From Actinomycetes bacterium (GTDB taxonomy: Bacteria; Actinomycetota; CALGFH01), in NCBI GenBank assembly GCA_036000965.1, contig DASYUT010000311.1, positions 1-60,043 on the forward strand: a stretch of 60,043 nt of DNA, in the 5' to 3' direction. How positions within the stretch are numbered: position 1 is the first letter of the stretch; the number at the start of each line of letters is the position of its first letter. The position numbers were made by a program, and so were the translations under genes. Below, one piece after another: positions 15,409 through 23,902 of the stretch. The notes under the pieces were generated by a model that saw only the letters and a program-made list of their open reading frames with translations, did not search any database and was not told the origin of the DNA.

Positions 15409-15759
15409 TCAGATCAGCGTCCGCACGACGATCGCCTTGACGCTGGTCGTCGAGGAGAAGGTCACGGTGCCGCGGCCGGTGGCCGGGTCGCGGTACCGCT
15501 GGGTGAGCGGGATCATCGCCAGGCCAGCGGTCGCCGGGATGGACACGGAGGTGCGGTCGGCGACGGTCAGGTCCCCGTCGACCAGCTCGGGGGTGACCAG
15601 CGTGACCGTGATCGGTGAGCCGCCGCCGTTCTGCACGAGCAGGAACAGGCCCGGGCCGGTCTCGTAGTCGTCGCCGTTGGCGGGTGTGCTGGCCGCGGCC
15701 AGCAGCGTGGACAGCGCGAGCCCGCTCAGCGGCGCAACGTTGGTAACCAAAGCAGCCAT
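15409..15759 (-). CDS. Small beta-rich virion protein
   Basis: 116 residues, Thr/Val/Ala-rich with alternating strands (LFLLVQNGGGSPITVTLVTP, GTVTFSSTTSVKAIVV). It resembles 25483-25818 in style, and both look like capsid or tail decoration proteins. It is the first gene after the 130-base structured gap. Confidence 0.6.
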   Translation of the reverse strand: MAALVTNVAPLSGLALSTLLAAASTPANGDDYETGPGLFLLVQNGGGSPITVTLVTPELVDGDLTVADRTSVSIPATAGLAMIPLTQRYRDPATGRGTVTFSSTTSVKAIVVRTLI

Positions 15760-15798
15760 GCTGCTCCTTTCAGGTGGTATGGCTGGTAGGCTTCGCCT

Positions 15799-15882
15799 GC
15801 TGCCGGGAGGCCCGCGGGCGACCCGGGCTGATGGCCGGTGCGTGTCGCACCATCCCGGAGGTGGGCGACCGGGCCCGGCAGC
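15799..15882 (-). ncRNA. Candidate cloverleaf-like structured RNA element
   Basis: GCTGCCGGG and CCCGGCAGC (15799-15807, 15874-15882) close an 84-base unit. Inside it, on the minus strand, three hairpins can form: CCCGG/CCGGG, GGTGCG/CGCACC (15837-15851, three-base loop) and GCCCG/CGGGC. It lies in a 129-base gap of an operon whose genes otherwise touch. It has no T-arm and is not a tRNA. High GC makes chance stems common. Confidence 0.35.
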
Positions 15883-15888
15883 GCCAGA

Positions 15889-16305
15889 TCAGGGGTTGAG
15901 GCTGAGGGTGAACACGCCGCCGAAGTAGCCGACGATGCCGACATCCTGGAGGCCGAGCGGGCGGAAGCTGCGGACCAGGCAGTCGCTGACCACCCCACCG
16001 AGCGTGCGATCAGCCAGGATCAGCGCGGGGATCGACTGGGGGCCGGCCAGGTCGGCGTAGCGGGCCAGCTGATGCTGGCCGAGCGCGGTCATCGCGGAGG
16101 AGACCAGCACGGTGATGGTGGGCCGCAGGACCGTCCGAAGCGCCGCCACCCCGGTGTGGTAGTCGCCGATCTCGGGCACGCCGACCACCGCCTGGGGCGG
16201 GTTGATCGCGGCGGGCACCATGTCACCGACCGACAGGCCCTGGATGGTGTCCAGGCGTGTCTCGATCGCCCCGAGGATCGCCTCGAGGGATGGCGGGGGG
16301 GGCAC
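15889..16305 (-). CDS. Tail terminator protein
   Basis: 138 residues from GTG 16305. It reads ILGAIETRLDTIQGL at the start and RPTITVLVSSAMTALGQ in the middle, like the minor proteins that cap the tail tube in siphoviruses. It lies between the connector-side genes and the tail tube gene, which is the usual place. Confidence 0.65.
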   Translation of the reverse strand: MPPPPSLEAILGAIETRLDTIQGLSVGDMVPAAINPPQAVVGVPEIGDYHTGVAALRTVLRPTITVLVSSAMTALGQHQLARYADLAGPQSIPALILADRTLGGVVSDCLVRSFRPLGLQDVGIVGYFGGVFTLSLNP

Positions 16306-16306
16306 C

Positions 16307-16567
16307 TCAGCCGCCGTCCTCGGCCGGTGGGGTCCAGCCCAACCGCTTGAGGAGCGCCTGGGTCTCCTCCGGCAGCGTCACGGCGGCCTGACCGTTGAAC
16401 TCGCTGGCCACATGGAGTAGGTGGAGCGTCGCCGTGACGATCTCGTCCGCGTCGATGCGCAGGTCGACGCCACGCAGGTCCTGCCCAATGGGCTCGCCAT
16501 CGAGCTCGACTGTGGCGGGCCGGCCGAAGCCAGTGGGAGCGGTGATTTTGAGCTGCCGCAGGGTCAT
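16307..16567 (-). CDS. Small hypothetical protein beside connector
   Basis: 86 residues, ATG 16567. It has a beta-rich first half (ATVELDGEPIGQDLRGVDL) and a helical acidic tail (PEETQALLKRLGW). The gene is wedged between connector and tail terminator genes, so a head-tail interface role is possible. No family recognised. Confidence 0.6.
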   Translation of the reverse strand: MTLRQLKITAPTGFGRPATVELDGEPIGQDLRGVDLRIDADEIVTATLHLLHVASEFNGQAAVTLPEETQALLKRLGWTPPAEDGG

Positions 16568-16569
16568 CT

Positions 16570-17472
16570 CTAGGTCTCCGGGGTCGAGTAGCGCATGACG
16601 TTGCCGAGCAGCAGCCAGGCGTCCGGGTCTTCGTAGCGGCTGATGCGGACCGGGCCGTACTCGCCCATCCCCGAGGCGAACCCATCCGGCGACTCTCGCC
16701 GTTTGAACAGCTTGGTGGCCTTCAAGATGGCGGCCTGGTTGACGTCGTCGGGGATGGTCAGCCAGCCGAACCGGGCGGTCACCTGCAACGTGGCACGCCG
16801 CCGGTCCCGGACGGGGAACCGGCGGTCGCCGACCGCGCGGATCAGCCACCACGGTTCCCCGTCCGCTGCCGCGTCCAACGGTTCCAGCTGGTAGTCGCTG
16901 GGCGCCCAGATGGTCGAGTAGGTGCCGTTCCCGGCCTCGTCGGTCGCCACGGCCAGCCCGGTCGTGGTGGCGATGTCGTGGGTGATCACGCTGGTGTGGC
17001 TGCGGGGCCGGTACAGGCGGATGGTTGGGGTGAGGTCGGGCCAGAAGCGGCGGCCGGTGGCCCGGTCGATCGCGCGGGAGGTGGCCTGGACGGCGCGGCG
17101 CAGCAGCGGCTCGGGCAGGTTGTCGGCGTCGGCGCCGGCCTGTTCGAGGATCTGGCCGATGGTGCAGTAGATGTCGGCGGCGACCGGCCGGCGGACGATG
17201 AAGATCTGTTCTTCGGTGTCGGTGACCGTGCCGGTGGCCACGAACGTGGCACGCCAGGGGCCCGCCTTAGTCGCGGGCACGTTGGCCGTGTAGGTCACCG
17301 TCGCCGGGCCGCCTGGGGTTGCCGGCGGGCCGACACCCTGTGTGGTGCCCGGAGTGGACGTGACCCCGTCAGGATCGGTGACCGTGAGCACGACCGTGGC
17401 GGCCTGGCTGATGGTGTAGACGAGCGGGACGGCGTCGCCGATGTCGTAGGACAGGTTGGTGGGGGCGCTCAT
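16570..17472 (-). CDS. Head-tail connector protein with N-terminal Ig-like domain
   Basis: 300 residues. Residues 1-95 form an Ig-like sandwich (VLTVTDPDGVTSTPG, WRATFVATGTV). From about 100 the gp6-like connector follows: ADIYCTIGQILEQ, then LRRAVQATSRAIDRATGRRFWP and PDDVNQAAILKATKLFKRRESPDG, the typical adaptor helices. It joins the portal to the tail. Fusion of the adaptor to an Ig-like domain is unusual; the domain may project from the neck. Confidence 0.8.
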   Translation of the reverse strand: MSAPTNLSYDIGDAVPLVYTISQAATVVLTVTDPDGVTSTPGTTQGVGPPATPGGPATVTYTANVPATKAGPWRATFVATGTVTDTEEQIFIVRRPVAADIYCTIGQILEQAGADADNLPEPLLRRAVQATSRAIDRATGRRFWPDLTPTIRLYRPRSHTSVITHDIATTTGLAVATDEAGNGTYSTIWAPSDYQLEPLDAAADGEPWWLIRAVGDRRFPVRDRRRATLQVTARFGWLTIPDDVNQAAILKATKLFKRRESPDGFASGMGEYGPVRISRYEDPDAWLLLGNVMRYSTPET

Positions 17473-19181
17473 CCGATGGTCACCTTTCCGCTGGCAGGCT
17501 CCAACGCGACGCTGCCGCTGGCCGGCTGGAGGGCGACACCGCCGGCGCCGGCGGGCGGGCCGAGCGTGATGGTGCCGTGGCCGGGGACGACCGGCAGCCC
17601 CATTCCTGCTGTGCCTGCGGTCCGCTGCTGCCCGACCGTCGCACCCCGGCCGCCCTTCGCCCCGGCGGTGGTGGCGCCTATCCTCTGCTGGCCGCTGGTG
17701 GCACCGACGGCGCGGTGGATCCCCGCGGTCGCGCCGGTCGTGCGCTGCTGGCCGCTCTGGGTGCTGATGGCGCCCTTGCGGCCCGTCGACAGGCCGGTGA
17801 CCCGCTGCTGCCCGACCGTCCCGGCCGACGGTGGCGGTGGGGCGGTCGTGGCCAGCCCGGTGGTGCGCTGCTCCCCGACGGTCGCGCCGAGCGCCTGCTT
17901 GCGCGCCGACGCTGTACCGACGCTGCGCTGGGCGCCGCTGGTGCCTGCCAGGGCCTGCTTGCGGACCGCGACCAGCCCGGCGGTGCGCTGCTGGCCGCTC
18001 TGCGCGCCAGCGGCGCCTTTGGTCCCGGCGCTCTGGCCGGTGACGCGTTGCTGGCCACTGGTCGCTCCGGTGGCGAACGGCGCGCCACGGACCGCGAGCC
18101 CGGTGGTGCGCTGCTCCCCGACCGTCGCCCCGGCGGCTTGCTTGCGGCCCGCGACCAGCCCTGCGGTCCGGGCCTGCCCTTGCGTGGCGCCGCCGGCGCC
18201 CTTGCTGCCGGTCGACAGCCCCGACACCCGCTGCGCGCTGGCCGTGGCGCCGGCGGCGCCCTTGACGCCCACACTGGTGCCGGCGGTGCGCTGCTCGCCG
18301 GATGCCGCGCCGGAGCTGGCCTGACCACCACCGGTGATGGCGTACTTGGTGAGCAGGTAGTTGGTGACCAGGTCCCGGTCCGCGTCGGCGATCTTGGCAG
18401 CGCCGACGTACATGATCAGCTCGGCGATGTCGCCAGCCCAGAACTCCCCGAGCCCATCCGCGCGGCCACCGACCGCAGCGGCGAGCGCGTTGGTCGCCGA
18501 CGTCGTCCCCGAGCTGGTCAGCGCCAGGTTCGACCCGATCTGCGTCCCGTCGAGGTTGAGGAACCCGTCGCCGTTGACGTAGTCCATGATCGCCGAATGG
18601 ACATGCCAGGCGGTGTCGTCGTTTGCATCTTCGATGTTGGCGGCCGCGTCGGCGTCGAGGCGGCGGGCGGTCATCCCCCACACCCCCGACCCGGCGGGGG
18701 CGCGCTGCCCCGCCTTGAGGCGGGCCGAGTTGGCGGCGGTGCCGGTGGAGATCGACAGGTAGTCGTTGGTGGTCGCGGCGGTCGCGCTCAGCTTGGCGAC
18801 CGCGAAAAAGCTGATCGCACCGATCGCGTTGGTCGCGGCGAGCAGGTCGCTGGTGGCTAGGAGCAGGCAGTCGTTGCTGCCGTCGAACCGGACGACCGGC
18901 AGGCCATTGATGACGGCGGTCTGGTAGGTGGGCTGGTTGGCGCCGGTCCCCTGCGTCGCGTCGTTTGCGCGGCCGCTCGCATCCGCCCAAGTCGCCACGG
19001 CGGCACCGCCGGACAGGCCACTGATCAGGTCGGCGGCCAGCCACAGCCGCAACCCCGCGACCTGCAGGGGGACCGGGAGAATGCCCGGGTCCAGCGCCCG
19101 CATGCGACGCTGATTCCGGACAGCGGTAGCTTCGGCCTGATACCGCTTGCGGAGCTTGCCGTAGTAGCCGCGGACGGGCAT
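17469..19181 (-). CDS. LamG-like fiber protein with twelve ~20-residue repeats
   Basis: 570 residues. Residues ~45-290 are a LamG/ConA-like sandwich (LRLWLAADL, PVVRFDGSNDCLLL, WAGDIAELIMYV). From ~295 to 540 comes a tandem array of about twelve units with consensus GATxGQQRTTGLxxGRKGA. A final short duplication is LQPASGSVALEPASG. It overlaps the connector gene (ATGA). It is probably a head or neck appendage that binds glycan. The repeat count could vary by recombination. Confidence 0.75.
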   Translation of the reverse strand: MPVRGYYGKLRKRYQAEATAVRNQRRMRALDPGILPVPLQVAGLRLWLAADLISGLSGGAAVATWADASGRANDATQGTGANQPTYQTAVINGLPVVRFDGSNDCLLLATSDLLAATNAIGAISFFAVAKLSATAATTNDYLSISTGTAANSARLKAGQRAPAGSGVWGMTARRLDADAAANIEDANDDTAWHVHSAIMDYVNGDGFLNLDGTQIGSNLALTSSGTTSATNALAAAVGGRADGLGEFWAGDIAELIMYVGAAKIADADRDLVTNYLLTKYAITGGGQASSGAASGEQRTAGTSVGVKGAAGATASAQRVSGLSTGSKGAGGATQGQARTAGLVAGRKQAAGATVGEQRTTGLAVRGAPFATGATSGQQRVTGQSAGTKGAAGAQSGQQRTAGLVAVRKQALAGTSGAQRSVGTASARKQALGATVGEQRTTGLATTAPPPPSAGTVGQQRVTGLSTGRKGAISTQSGQQRTTGATAGIHRAVGATSGQQRIGATTAGAKGGRGATVGQQRTAGTAGMGLPVVPGHGTITLGPPAGAGGVALQPASGSVALEPASGKVTIG

Positions 19182-19200
19182 GGGCTAGCCTCCCCCTGGG

Positions 19201-19653
19201 CTAGCCGATCTCCACGAACGTCCAGCCATACCGCCACGTCTGCGTGGCCGGCGCCGCAGCGAACCGGCTCCCAAGAATCCCGGAGGCCGGGACGACGATC
19301 TGCTCGTCGGGGGTTGGCAGCCACAGCCACCCGTTGACCACGTTCATGCCCTCCCCGTCGTGCACGTCAGTGACGGTCCCCTCCGCGGTGGCGTTGTGCC
19401 CCGCGGTCGCGCTGACGGTGCCCTGCGACGGGCGCACCGGGACGGGAGTGATCGCGGTGGTGGTCCCGGCGGCGCTCTTGCGGACGATCTCGATGCCGGC
19501 CTGCGCGGCGGTCGGCGACGCGGACTCGGTCACCCACCCGCGAATCATGACCAGCGGCTTGGTCGCGGACGCCACCGCCTGGATGATCGTGATCGCGGTC
19601 AAGATCGTGGCGGTCTGCCGGATGGTGTAGACGTTGCCGAGCTCAGCCGCCAT
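19201..19653 (-). CDS. Beta-rich virion-associated protein
   Basis: 150 residues, Thr/Ala/Val-rich (TIRQTATILTAITIIQAVA; PVRPSQGTVSATAGH). It lies among fiber and decoration genes in the region between capsid and connector. A structural accessory role is inferred from position only. Confidence 0.6.
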   Translation of the reverse strand: MAAELGNVYTIRQTATILTAITIIQAVASATKPLVMIRGWVTESASPTAAQAGIEIVRKSAAGTTTAITPVPVRPSQGTVSATAGHNATAEGTVTDVHDGEGMNVVNGWLWLPTPDEQIVVPASGILGSRFAAAPATQTWRYGWTFVEIG

Positions 19654-19909
19654 CAGCCACCCGCCTCCACACGCCGATCTCGTAGGTGTTGGGGACCAGC
19701 CGTCCGGTCTCGTACCGCTGATGCACGGTGACCGTCACCGCGTCCACGTCGCCGAGGAGACCAGCGACGCTCAGGTCGGGAGGCAGCATGTAGTCGGGGC
19801 CGCCGACATGCCAGCTCGCCACCAGCTCATGGCCGTCCAGCCGCGGGAACACATCGGGGGACAACTCGATCAGGGCGGACCCATCAGGCAGGTCGAACGG
19901 CAAATCCAC
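19643..19909 (-). CDS. Small hypothetical protein
   Basis: 88 residues from GTG 19909, chosen because GGAGGG lies six bases upstream; longer frames exist. It is beta-rich (DLPFDLPDGSALIELS, DAVTVTVHQRYETG). It overlaps the zinc-finger gene upstream by 26 bases and the next gene by 11. No family recognised. Confidence 0.55.
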   Translation of the reverse strand: MDLPFDLPDGSALIELSPDVFPRLDGHELVASWHVGGPDYMLPPDLSVAGLLGDVDAVTVTVHQRYETGRLVPNTYEIGVWRRVADGG

Positions 19910-20102
19910 GGCGGGCCCTCCATCCCTCCAGGCATGCAGCACACAGAAAATGAGCACTCGCCGGGGTGATCTCCACCATCCGACCACAACGCTGGTGAAC
20001 GGTCGCGCCACACGCCGAGCACACATACGTCGAACGAACCGGTACGTTTCCAGCACAGACATCACACGGCAGGGTCATCGACAGGTACGGCAGCGCCACC
20101 AT
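19884..20102 (-). CDS. PHD/RING-like zinc-finger protein
   Basis: 72 residues with cysteines spaced as CDVC, CSAC, VHQRC, then FLCAAC. This C4-H-C-C-C order is that of PHD or C1-like fingers with two interleaved zinc sites. Such fingers are common in eukaryotes and rare in phages, although treble-clef look-alikes occur. It is encoded among virion accessory genes. Confidence 0.65.
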   Translation of the reverse strand: MVALPYLSMTLPCDVCAGNVPVRSTYVCSACGATVHQRCGRMVEITPASAHFLCAACLEGWRARRGFAVRPA

Positions 20103-20111
20103 CCCGGCCTC

Positions 20112-20816
20112 CTATCGCCACGGTTGGGAGCCGAGCTGCTGGGGGTGGTAGCGCCCGAACCGCCCTGCGGGTGGTGGTGGGCCGGGCGGGAACGCCAGGG
20201 TCATCAGCGCCTTGCTGCTCGCGGTGGTGATCGTGGCCGTACTCTGGCCGGTCGCGCCCTTGGTCGCCTTGGTCGCCGAGACCAGACCGATCCCACCACC
20301 AGCGCCGGTGGTGACCCAGTTGTCCATCTGCTCCACGATGTTCGAGTAGTTCGCGTTGGTGAGCGCACCCAGCTGTGCGGTGGCGATGTCCGCGCCGGTG
20401 GCGATGATCTCCAGGATCAGGCAGTCGTCGCTGGTGGTCGTCACCCCCGGCCAGGTCGCCGACGTGTCCGAGGTCGCCTCGACCGCCGCGGCGACCACGT
20501 TCCACGGGTTCCCTGAGAGCGGGCAGCCACGGATGGCGATCATGCGGGTGACGGCGTGGTTGCTCGGACCGGTGACGGTCGGGGCGGACTCCGATGCTGT
20601 TGCGCGTTTCCACAGCACGTTGAGCTGCGTGTTGACACCCTCAACGACGGGGCTGCCGGTGACGTGGGCGTACCCGGTCGCCGCCTGCGCCGGCTCCCCG
20701 CCGGTGTTCTCCCCGACGATCAGCAGAACATCGTCTTGCGCCCACCCGGCTGGCAGGCCCGGAACCCATGGGGTGGCCGAGTCGACCACGCCGACGGCCA
20801 CGACAGTGGGCGGCAT
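20112..20816 (-). CDS. Virion accessory protein
   Basis: 234 residues. The first ~195 are beta-rich (TPWVPGLPAGWAQDDVLLIV; YAHVTGSPVVEGVNTQLNVL), and the end is Pro/Gly-rich. Similar open frames occur next to fiber genes in actinobacteriophages. The N-terminal half resembles that of 20820-22904, which suggests a shared sandwich fold. Function not known. Confidence 0.65.
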   Translation of the reverse strand: MPPTVVAVGVVDSATPWVPGLPAGWAQDDVLLIVGENTGGEPAQAATGYAHVTGSPVVEGVNTQLNVLWKRATASESAPTVTGPSNHAVTRMIAIRGCPLSGNPWNVVAAAVEATSDTSATWPGVTTTSDDCLILEIIATGADIATAQLGALTNANYSNIVEQMDNWVTTGAGGGIGLVSATKATKGATGQSTATITTASSKALMTLAFPPGPPPPAGRFGRYHPQQLGSQPWR

Positions 20817-20819
20817 CGC

Positions 20820-22904
20820 TCAGCTCGAGGGGGTCGGTTCGGGGTCGGGGTAGATCGCCACGTAGTTGACGGTCGGATGGTCCGGCGCGTCGACCACCTG
20901 CGTGTCGGACGAGGCGGCGCCCACGGCCACATCCGTCGGGCTGGCGTTCACCTCGTAATGCAGCGTGACGCCCCGCTCCGCCGGGGTGGCGGTGGCCAGG
21001 CCGCTGACCCCACCGGTCACCGCGTCATAGGACGCGCTCACCGTCACATCCCCGCTTGTCCCGAACATGGCTTGGGTGGCGGTGGTCTGCACGGCGACCT
21101 CCGCGTAGATCGCGTGGATGCCGATGTCGGGGGTGGCGTCGTCGGAGAACCCGACCCGGAACGCAAGCGCATCCAGCTTTGCCTGTGTCCACCCGTTCGC
21201 GGGCCGGTACATCTGGCACACCCACCCGGGGGTGGACGTGTTGTCGAAGTTGGTGTCCACGGTGGCGAGCAGGATCGTCTCAGCCGACCCCTCCCACCCG
21301 CGGAACCCGATCGTCGCGGCGGTCGCCGAGGCCGCCCACCCGCACGCGCACATCCGCACCGCCCGGATATTGCCGGTGGGGGCGGCCTGCCAGGTCTCCA
21401 TCGGGATCTCAACGTAGTCGGAGGCGGCGGCGGTGACCTGGCAGAACCCGTCAGCGGACGCGCCGACCGTCGGGGGGACCTCGTCGATCGAGTCGCGGGC
21501 GGTGGTCGCGTTCCACGCACCCCCCGTAGCGTTGCTGGCCATCAACGCGAAGTTCGCGGCCGTCCCCGAGAGGGTGAGGGTGCCGGCCGGATCCGGCTTC
21601 AGCAGCACCATCGTCCAGTCGCCGAGCGGGTAGTGCCCCGCGATGATCGAGAACAGCGCGTACGCGAAGGTGACCGTCCCCGTCTGCGCGGCCGACCAGC
21701 CAAGCACCGGGACCAGCGACCCGAGGACCGCCCCGGCGGTGAAGGTCGCCTGGGTCTGGACGACCGGGCCGGCCCCATAGTCCAGCTGCCAGTCGACCGT
21801 GCGTGCGGTCGTGGTCCCCATCGCCCGCACATCAAGGTTGTAGAACACCCCGGTCGTCACGGTGGCGTCGGAGAGGACCTCGGTGCCGGTCCCGACCTTC
21901 ACCCCGATCTTCTGGCTCGCGCTCACGTAGCGGACGACGGTGCTGGCGCCGCCGCTGTCGGTCAGCGTGGCTAGCTCCAGGTCCCCCGACAGCGAATCGA
22001 GCCGGAACCGGATCCGGGTCACATGCGCCTTCGCGGCCTGCAACGCGGTGGTGATCGACGCGGCCGCCACACTCTGCGCCGACGCCGCCCCGGTCAGCTG
22101 CAACCCGTCAGCGGTGATCGCCGGGACACCGACCACCGTCTCGAAATAGCGGCTGCCGGCGTTGCCGACGCTAAGGCCCGCCGGTGTCGACGACACACCT
22201 GGGAAGAACCCCCAGAAGTGCGCGACGTTCGGCTCACGCTTGGCACCCTCCGCGGCGTAGCACACGATCGTCGCGCTGGCCGAGCTGGTCCCCGTCAACG
22301 TGGCCGAGGCGGTCGCGGCACACTCGAACGTGTCCAGCACCTCGGTGGTCTTCATCGACACCGACAGGTCGACCGCCTTGCTCACCCCATCGTCGGCCGA
22401 CCCCTCATCCACCTCCGTGAACCCGTTGGTGTCGGCCGAGAAGGTCGTCGGGGTCGTCGAGACCGAGTTGTAGCTGGCATGGGCGGCCACCACCAGCCCG
22501 TCGTAGGCGGTGGAGCGGGGCAGCGTCCCCGTCGACGCGCTGGTCCCAGACGTGGTGGCGGTGGTGGAGGTCTTCTTCACATCGACCGGAGCGACAGGGT
22601 CCAGGCCGGCCAGCTCATAGACGGTCCAGCGGCTGAACGTGCCAGCGCTGGCGGTCAGCGTCCACGAGGTCTCCCCGGCGCCCACGTTCGACTTGCGGAG
22701 GATGAACACCCGCGAGTTGCCGCTCTGCGACCCGGAATCGTCGGTGAACCCGGGCGAGCTCATCAGCACCGAATTCGTGGAGACGACGATCAGCACCGTC
22801 GACCCGGCAGCAGTGCCATTGGGCAGGGTCGCGCTACCCGACGCCCCGGTGAAGCTGCTCGAATTGGACGGCTGCACCTGGATCGTGTCAAGCGACAGCG
22901 GCAT
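20820..22904 (-). CDS. Large fiber-like minor structural protein
   Basis: 694 residues from ATG 22904 (GGGAGGGG upstream). It seems to be built of three beta-sandwich units: about 1-210 (TLPNGTAAGSTVLIVVSTNS, WTVYELAGLDPV), 230-420 with a LamG-like look (RIRFRLDSLSGDLELATL), and 430-620 (WTMVLLKPDPAGTLTLSG). The place, between capsid and neck genes and far from the tail tip, suggests a head- or neck-attached fiber. Confidence 0.7.
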   Translation of the reverse strand: MPLSLDTIQVQPSNSSSFTGASGSATLPNGTAAGSTVLIVVSTNSVLMSSPGFTDDSGSQSGNSRVFILRKSNVGAGETSWTLTASAGTFSRWTVYELAGLDPVAPVDVKKTSTTATTSGTSASTGTLPRSTAYDGLVVAAHASYNSVSTTPTTFSADTNGFTEVDEGSADDGVSKAVDLSVSMKTTEVLDTFECAATASATLTGTSSASATIVCYAAEGAKREPNVAHFWGFFPGVSSTPAGLSVGNAGSRYFETVVGVPAITADGLQLTGAASAQSVAAASITTALQAAKAHVTRIRFRLDSLSGDLELATLTDSGGASTVVRYVSASQKIGVKVGTGTEVLSDATVTTGVFYNLDVRAMGTTTARTVDWQLDYGAGPVVQTQATFTAGAVLGSLVPVLGWSAAQTGTVTFAYALFSIIAGHYPLGDWTMVLLKPDPAGTLTLSGTAANFALMASNATGGAWNATTARDSIDEVPPTVGASADGFCQVTAAASDYVEIPMETWQAAPTGNIRAVRMCACGWAASATAATIGFRGWEGSAETILLATVDTNFDNTSTPGWVCQMYRPANGWTQAKLDALAFRVGFSDDATPDIGIHAIYAEVAVQTTATQAMFGTSGDVTVSASYDAVTGGVSGLATATPAERGVTLHYEVNASPTDVAVGAASSDTQVVDAPDHPTVNYVAIYPDPEPTPSS

Positions 22905-22963
22905 ACCCAACCCCTCCCGGGGTACGACGTGAGCGCAAGGAACCCCAACGAAAGGACACTGAC

Positions 22964-23209
22964 GTGCGGAAGCTGCGCGGCCCCCTGCTGGGCGTGCTGG
23001 TCGGGGCGGTCCTTGCCCTCGGTGGGACGGCCCTGGCCGACATCCCCGACGCGACCCCCTCCAGCCCCGACCCGTCCCACACGTTCTACGTGTGCACCGC
23101 CAACCAGCCGCAGCCGTACAAGACGATCTACGCGCTCGACAAGAGCCAGGGGAACTGCCCCACCGGGACCACCCAGCATGAGCTGGTCCCCGCCATCGTC
23201 ACCCCGTAG
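22964..23209 (+). CDS. Secreted small protein on opposite strand (moron-like)
   Basis: 81 residues from GTG 22964 with GAAAGGA eight bases upstream. A clear signal peptide (LLGVLVGAVLALGGTALA) ends before DIPDATPS. The mature part has two Cys (YVCTANQ, GNCPTG) and resembles small secreted actinobacterial proteins that begin with IPD after cleavage. It runs against the late operon and is divergent from the fiber gene, so it is probably expressed on its own. Confidence 0.75.
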   Translation: MRKLRGPLLGVLVGAVLALGGTALADIPDATPSSPDPSHTFYVCTANQPQPYKTIYALDKSQGNCPTGTTQHELVPAIVTP

Positions 23210-23269
23210 GCTCCCTGGTGGTCCTGGTGGGCGGCGGTCTCAACCGGCGTCGCCCGCCGGGGCCGCTTC
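23210..23269. terminator. Convergent gap with hairpin
   Basis: Between the convergent genes 22964-23209 and 23270-23902. GGGCGGCG and CGTCGCCC form an imperfect stem near 23231-23262, followed by CTTCTTATC on the plus strand. This is a weak terminator candidate. Confidence 0.4.
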
Positions 23270-23902
23270 TTATCCGGCTGGCAGGCTGATCGGGAACGAG
23301 CTCACCTGGTAGGTGCCCTGCGCGGCGAACACCTCTGGGGTGAACTTCTGCACGTCCCCATCCCCGATCGCGGTGATGTCCACCGCGGAGCCGCCGAGGG
23401 TGGTCGACACCTCGAACACGTCGGCGGTCAGCCCGGCCGCGATGACGAAGTACTCGGTGTCCTCCGCCAGGCCAGTCGGGAGGGCCGCGCCGATGGTGGC
23501 CCAGAACACCACCGACTGGCCCGCGGACAGGCCGTGCGCTGGGGATTGGATCGTGTTGCCGGCCAGGTCCCCGGCGATGACCGAGAACGCGCGGCGTGCC
23601 GTGCTCCCTGCCGGCAGCCACGCCCGGCTGGTGCCGGCGGTGGACGCCGACCAGAGCTGCACAGCACGGATCGTGGCTGCCGGCACGTCGAAGGTCTGCG
23701 CCGCGGCGATGTCCTTGGCCCGGGACGCGGCCGCGTTCCAGGTGATCGCCTTCCGCGCATACGCCGGGCTGCCGCCGGTCACCTCGGCACCGGCGGCGCC
23801 GAGGGCGGTGTGCAGGCCGAGGAACAGCGCCGTGCCGGGCGCGCCCGCGACCGCCGAGTCCAGCATCGCGTTGACGCAGACGTCGGTGAGGATCGCGCTC
23901 AC
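23270..23902 (-). CDS. Virion accessory protein with Ig/beta module
   Basis: 210 residues from GTG 23902, coupled to the upstream stop (GTGA). The first ~115 residues (NAMLDSAVAGAPGTALFLGLH, YARKAITWNAAASRA) resemble phage tail or head accessory proteins. The rest contains a small beta module with GLSAGQSVVFWATIGAALPTG and TEYFVIAAGL, a motif frequent in fiber proteins. Confidence 0.65.
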   Translation of the reverse strand: MSAILTDVCVNAMLDSAVAGAPGTALFLGLHTALGAAGAEVTGGSPAYARKAITWNAAASRAKDIAAAQTFDVPAATIRAVQLWSASTAGTSRAWLPAGSTARRAFSVIAGDLAGNTIQSPAHGLSAGQSVVFWATIGAALPTGLAEDTEYFVIAAGLTADVFEVSTTLGGSAVDITAIGDGDVQKFTPEVFAAQGTYQVSSFPISLPAG

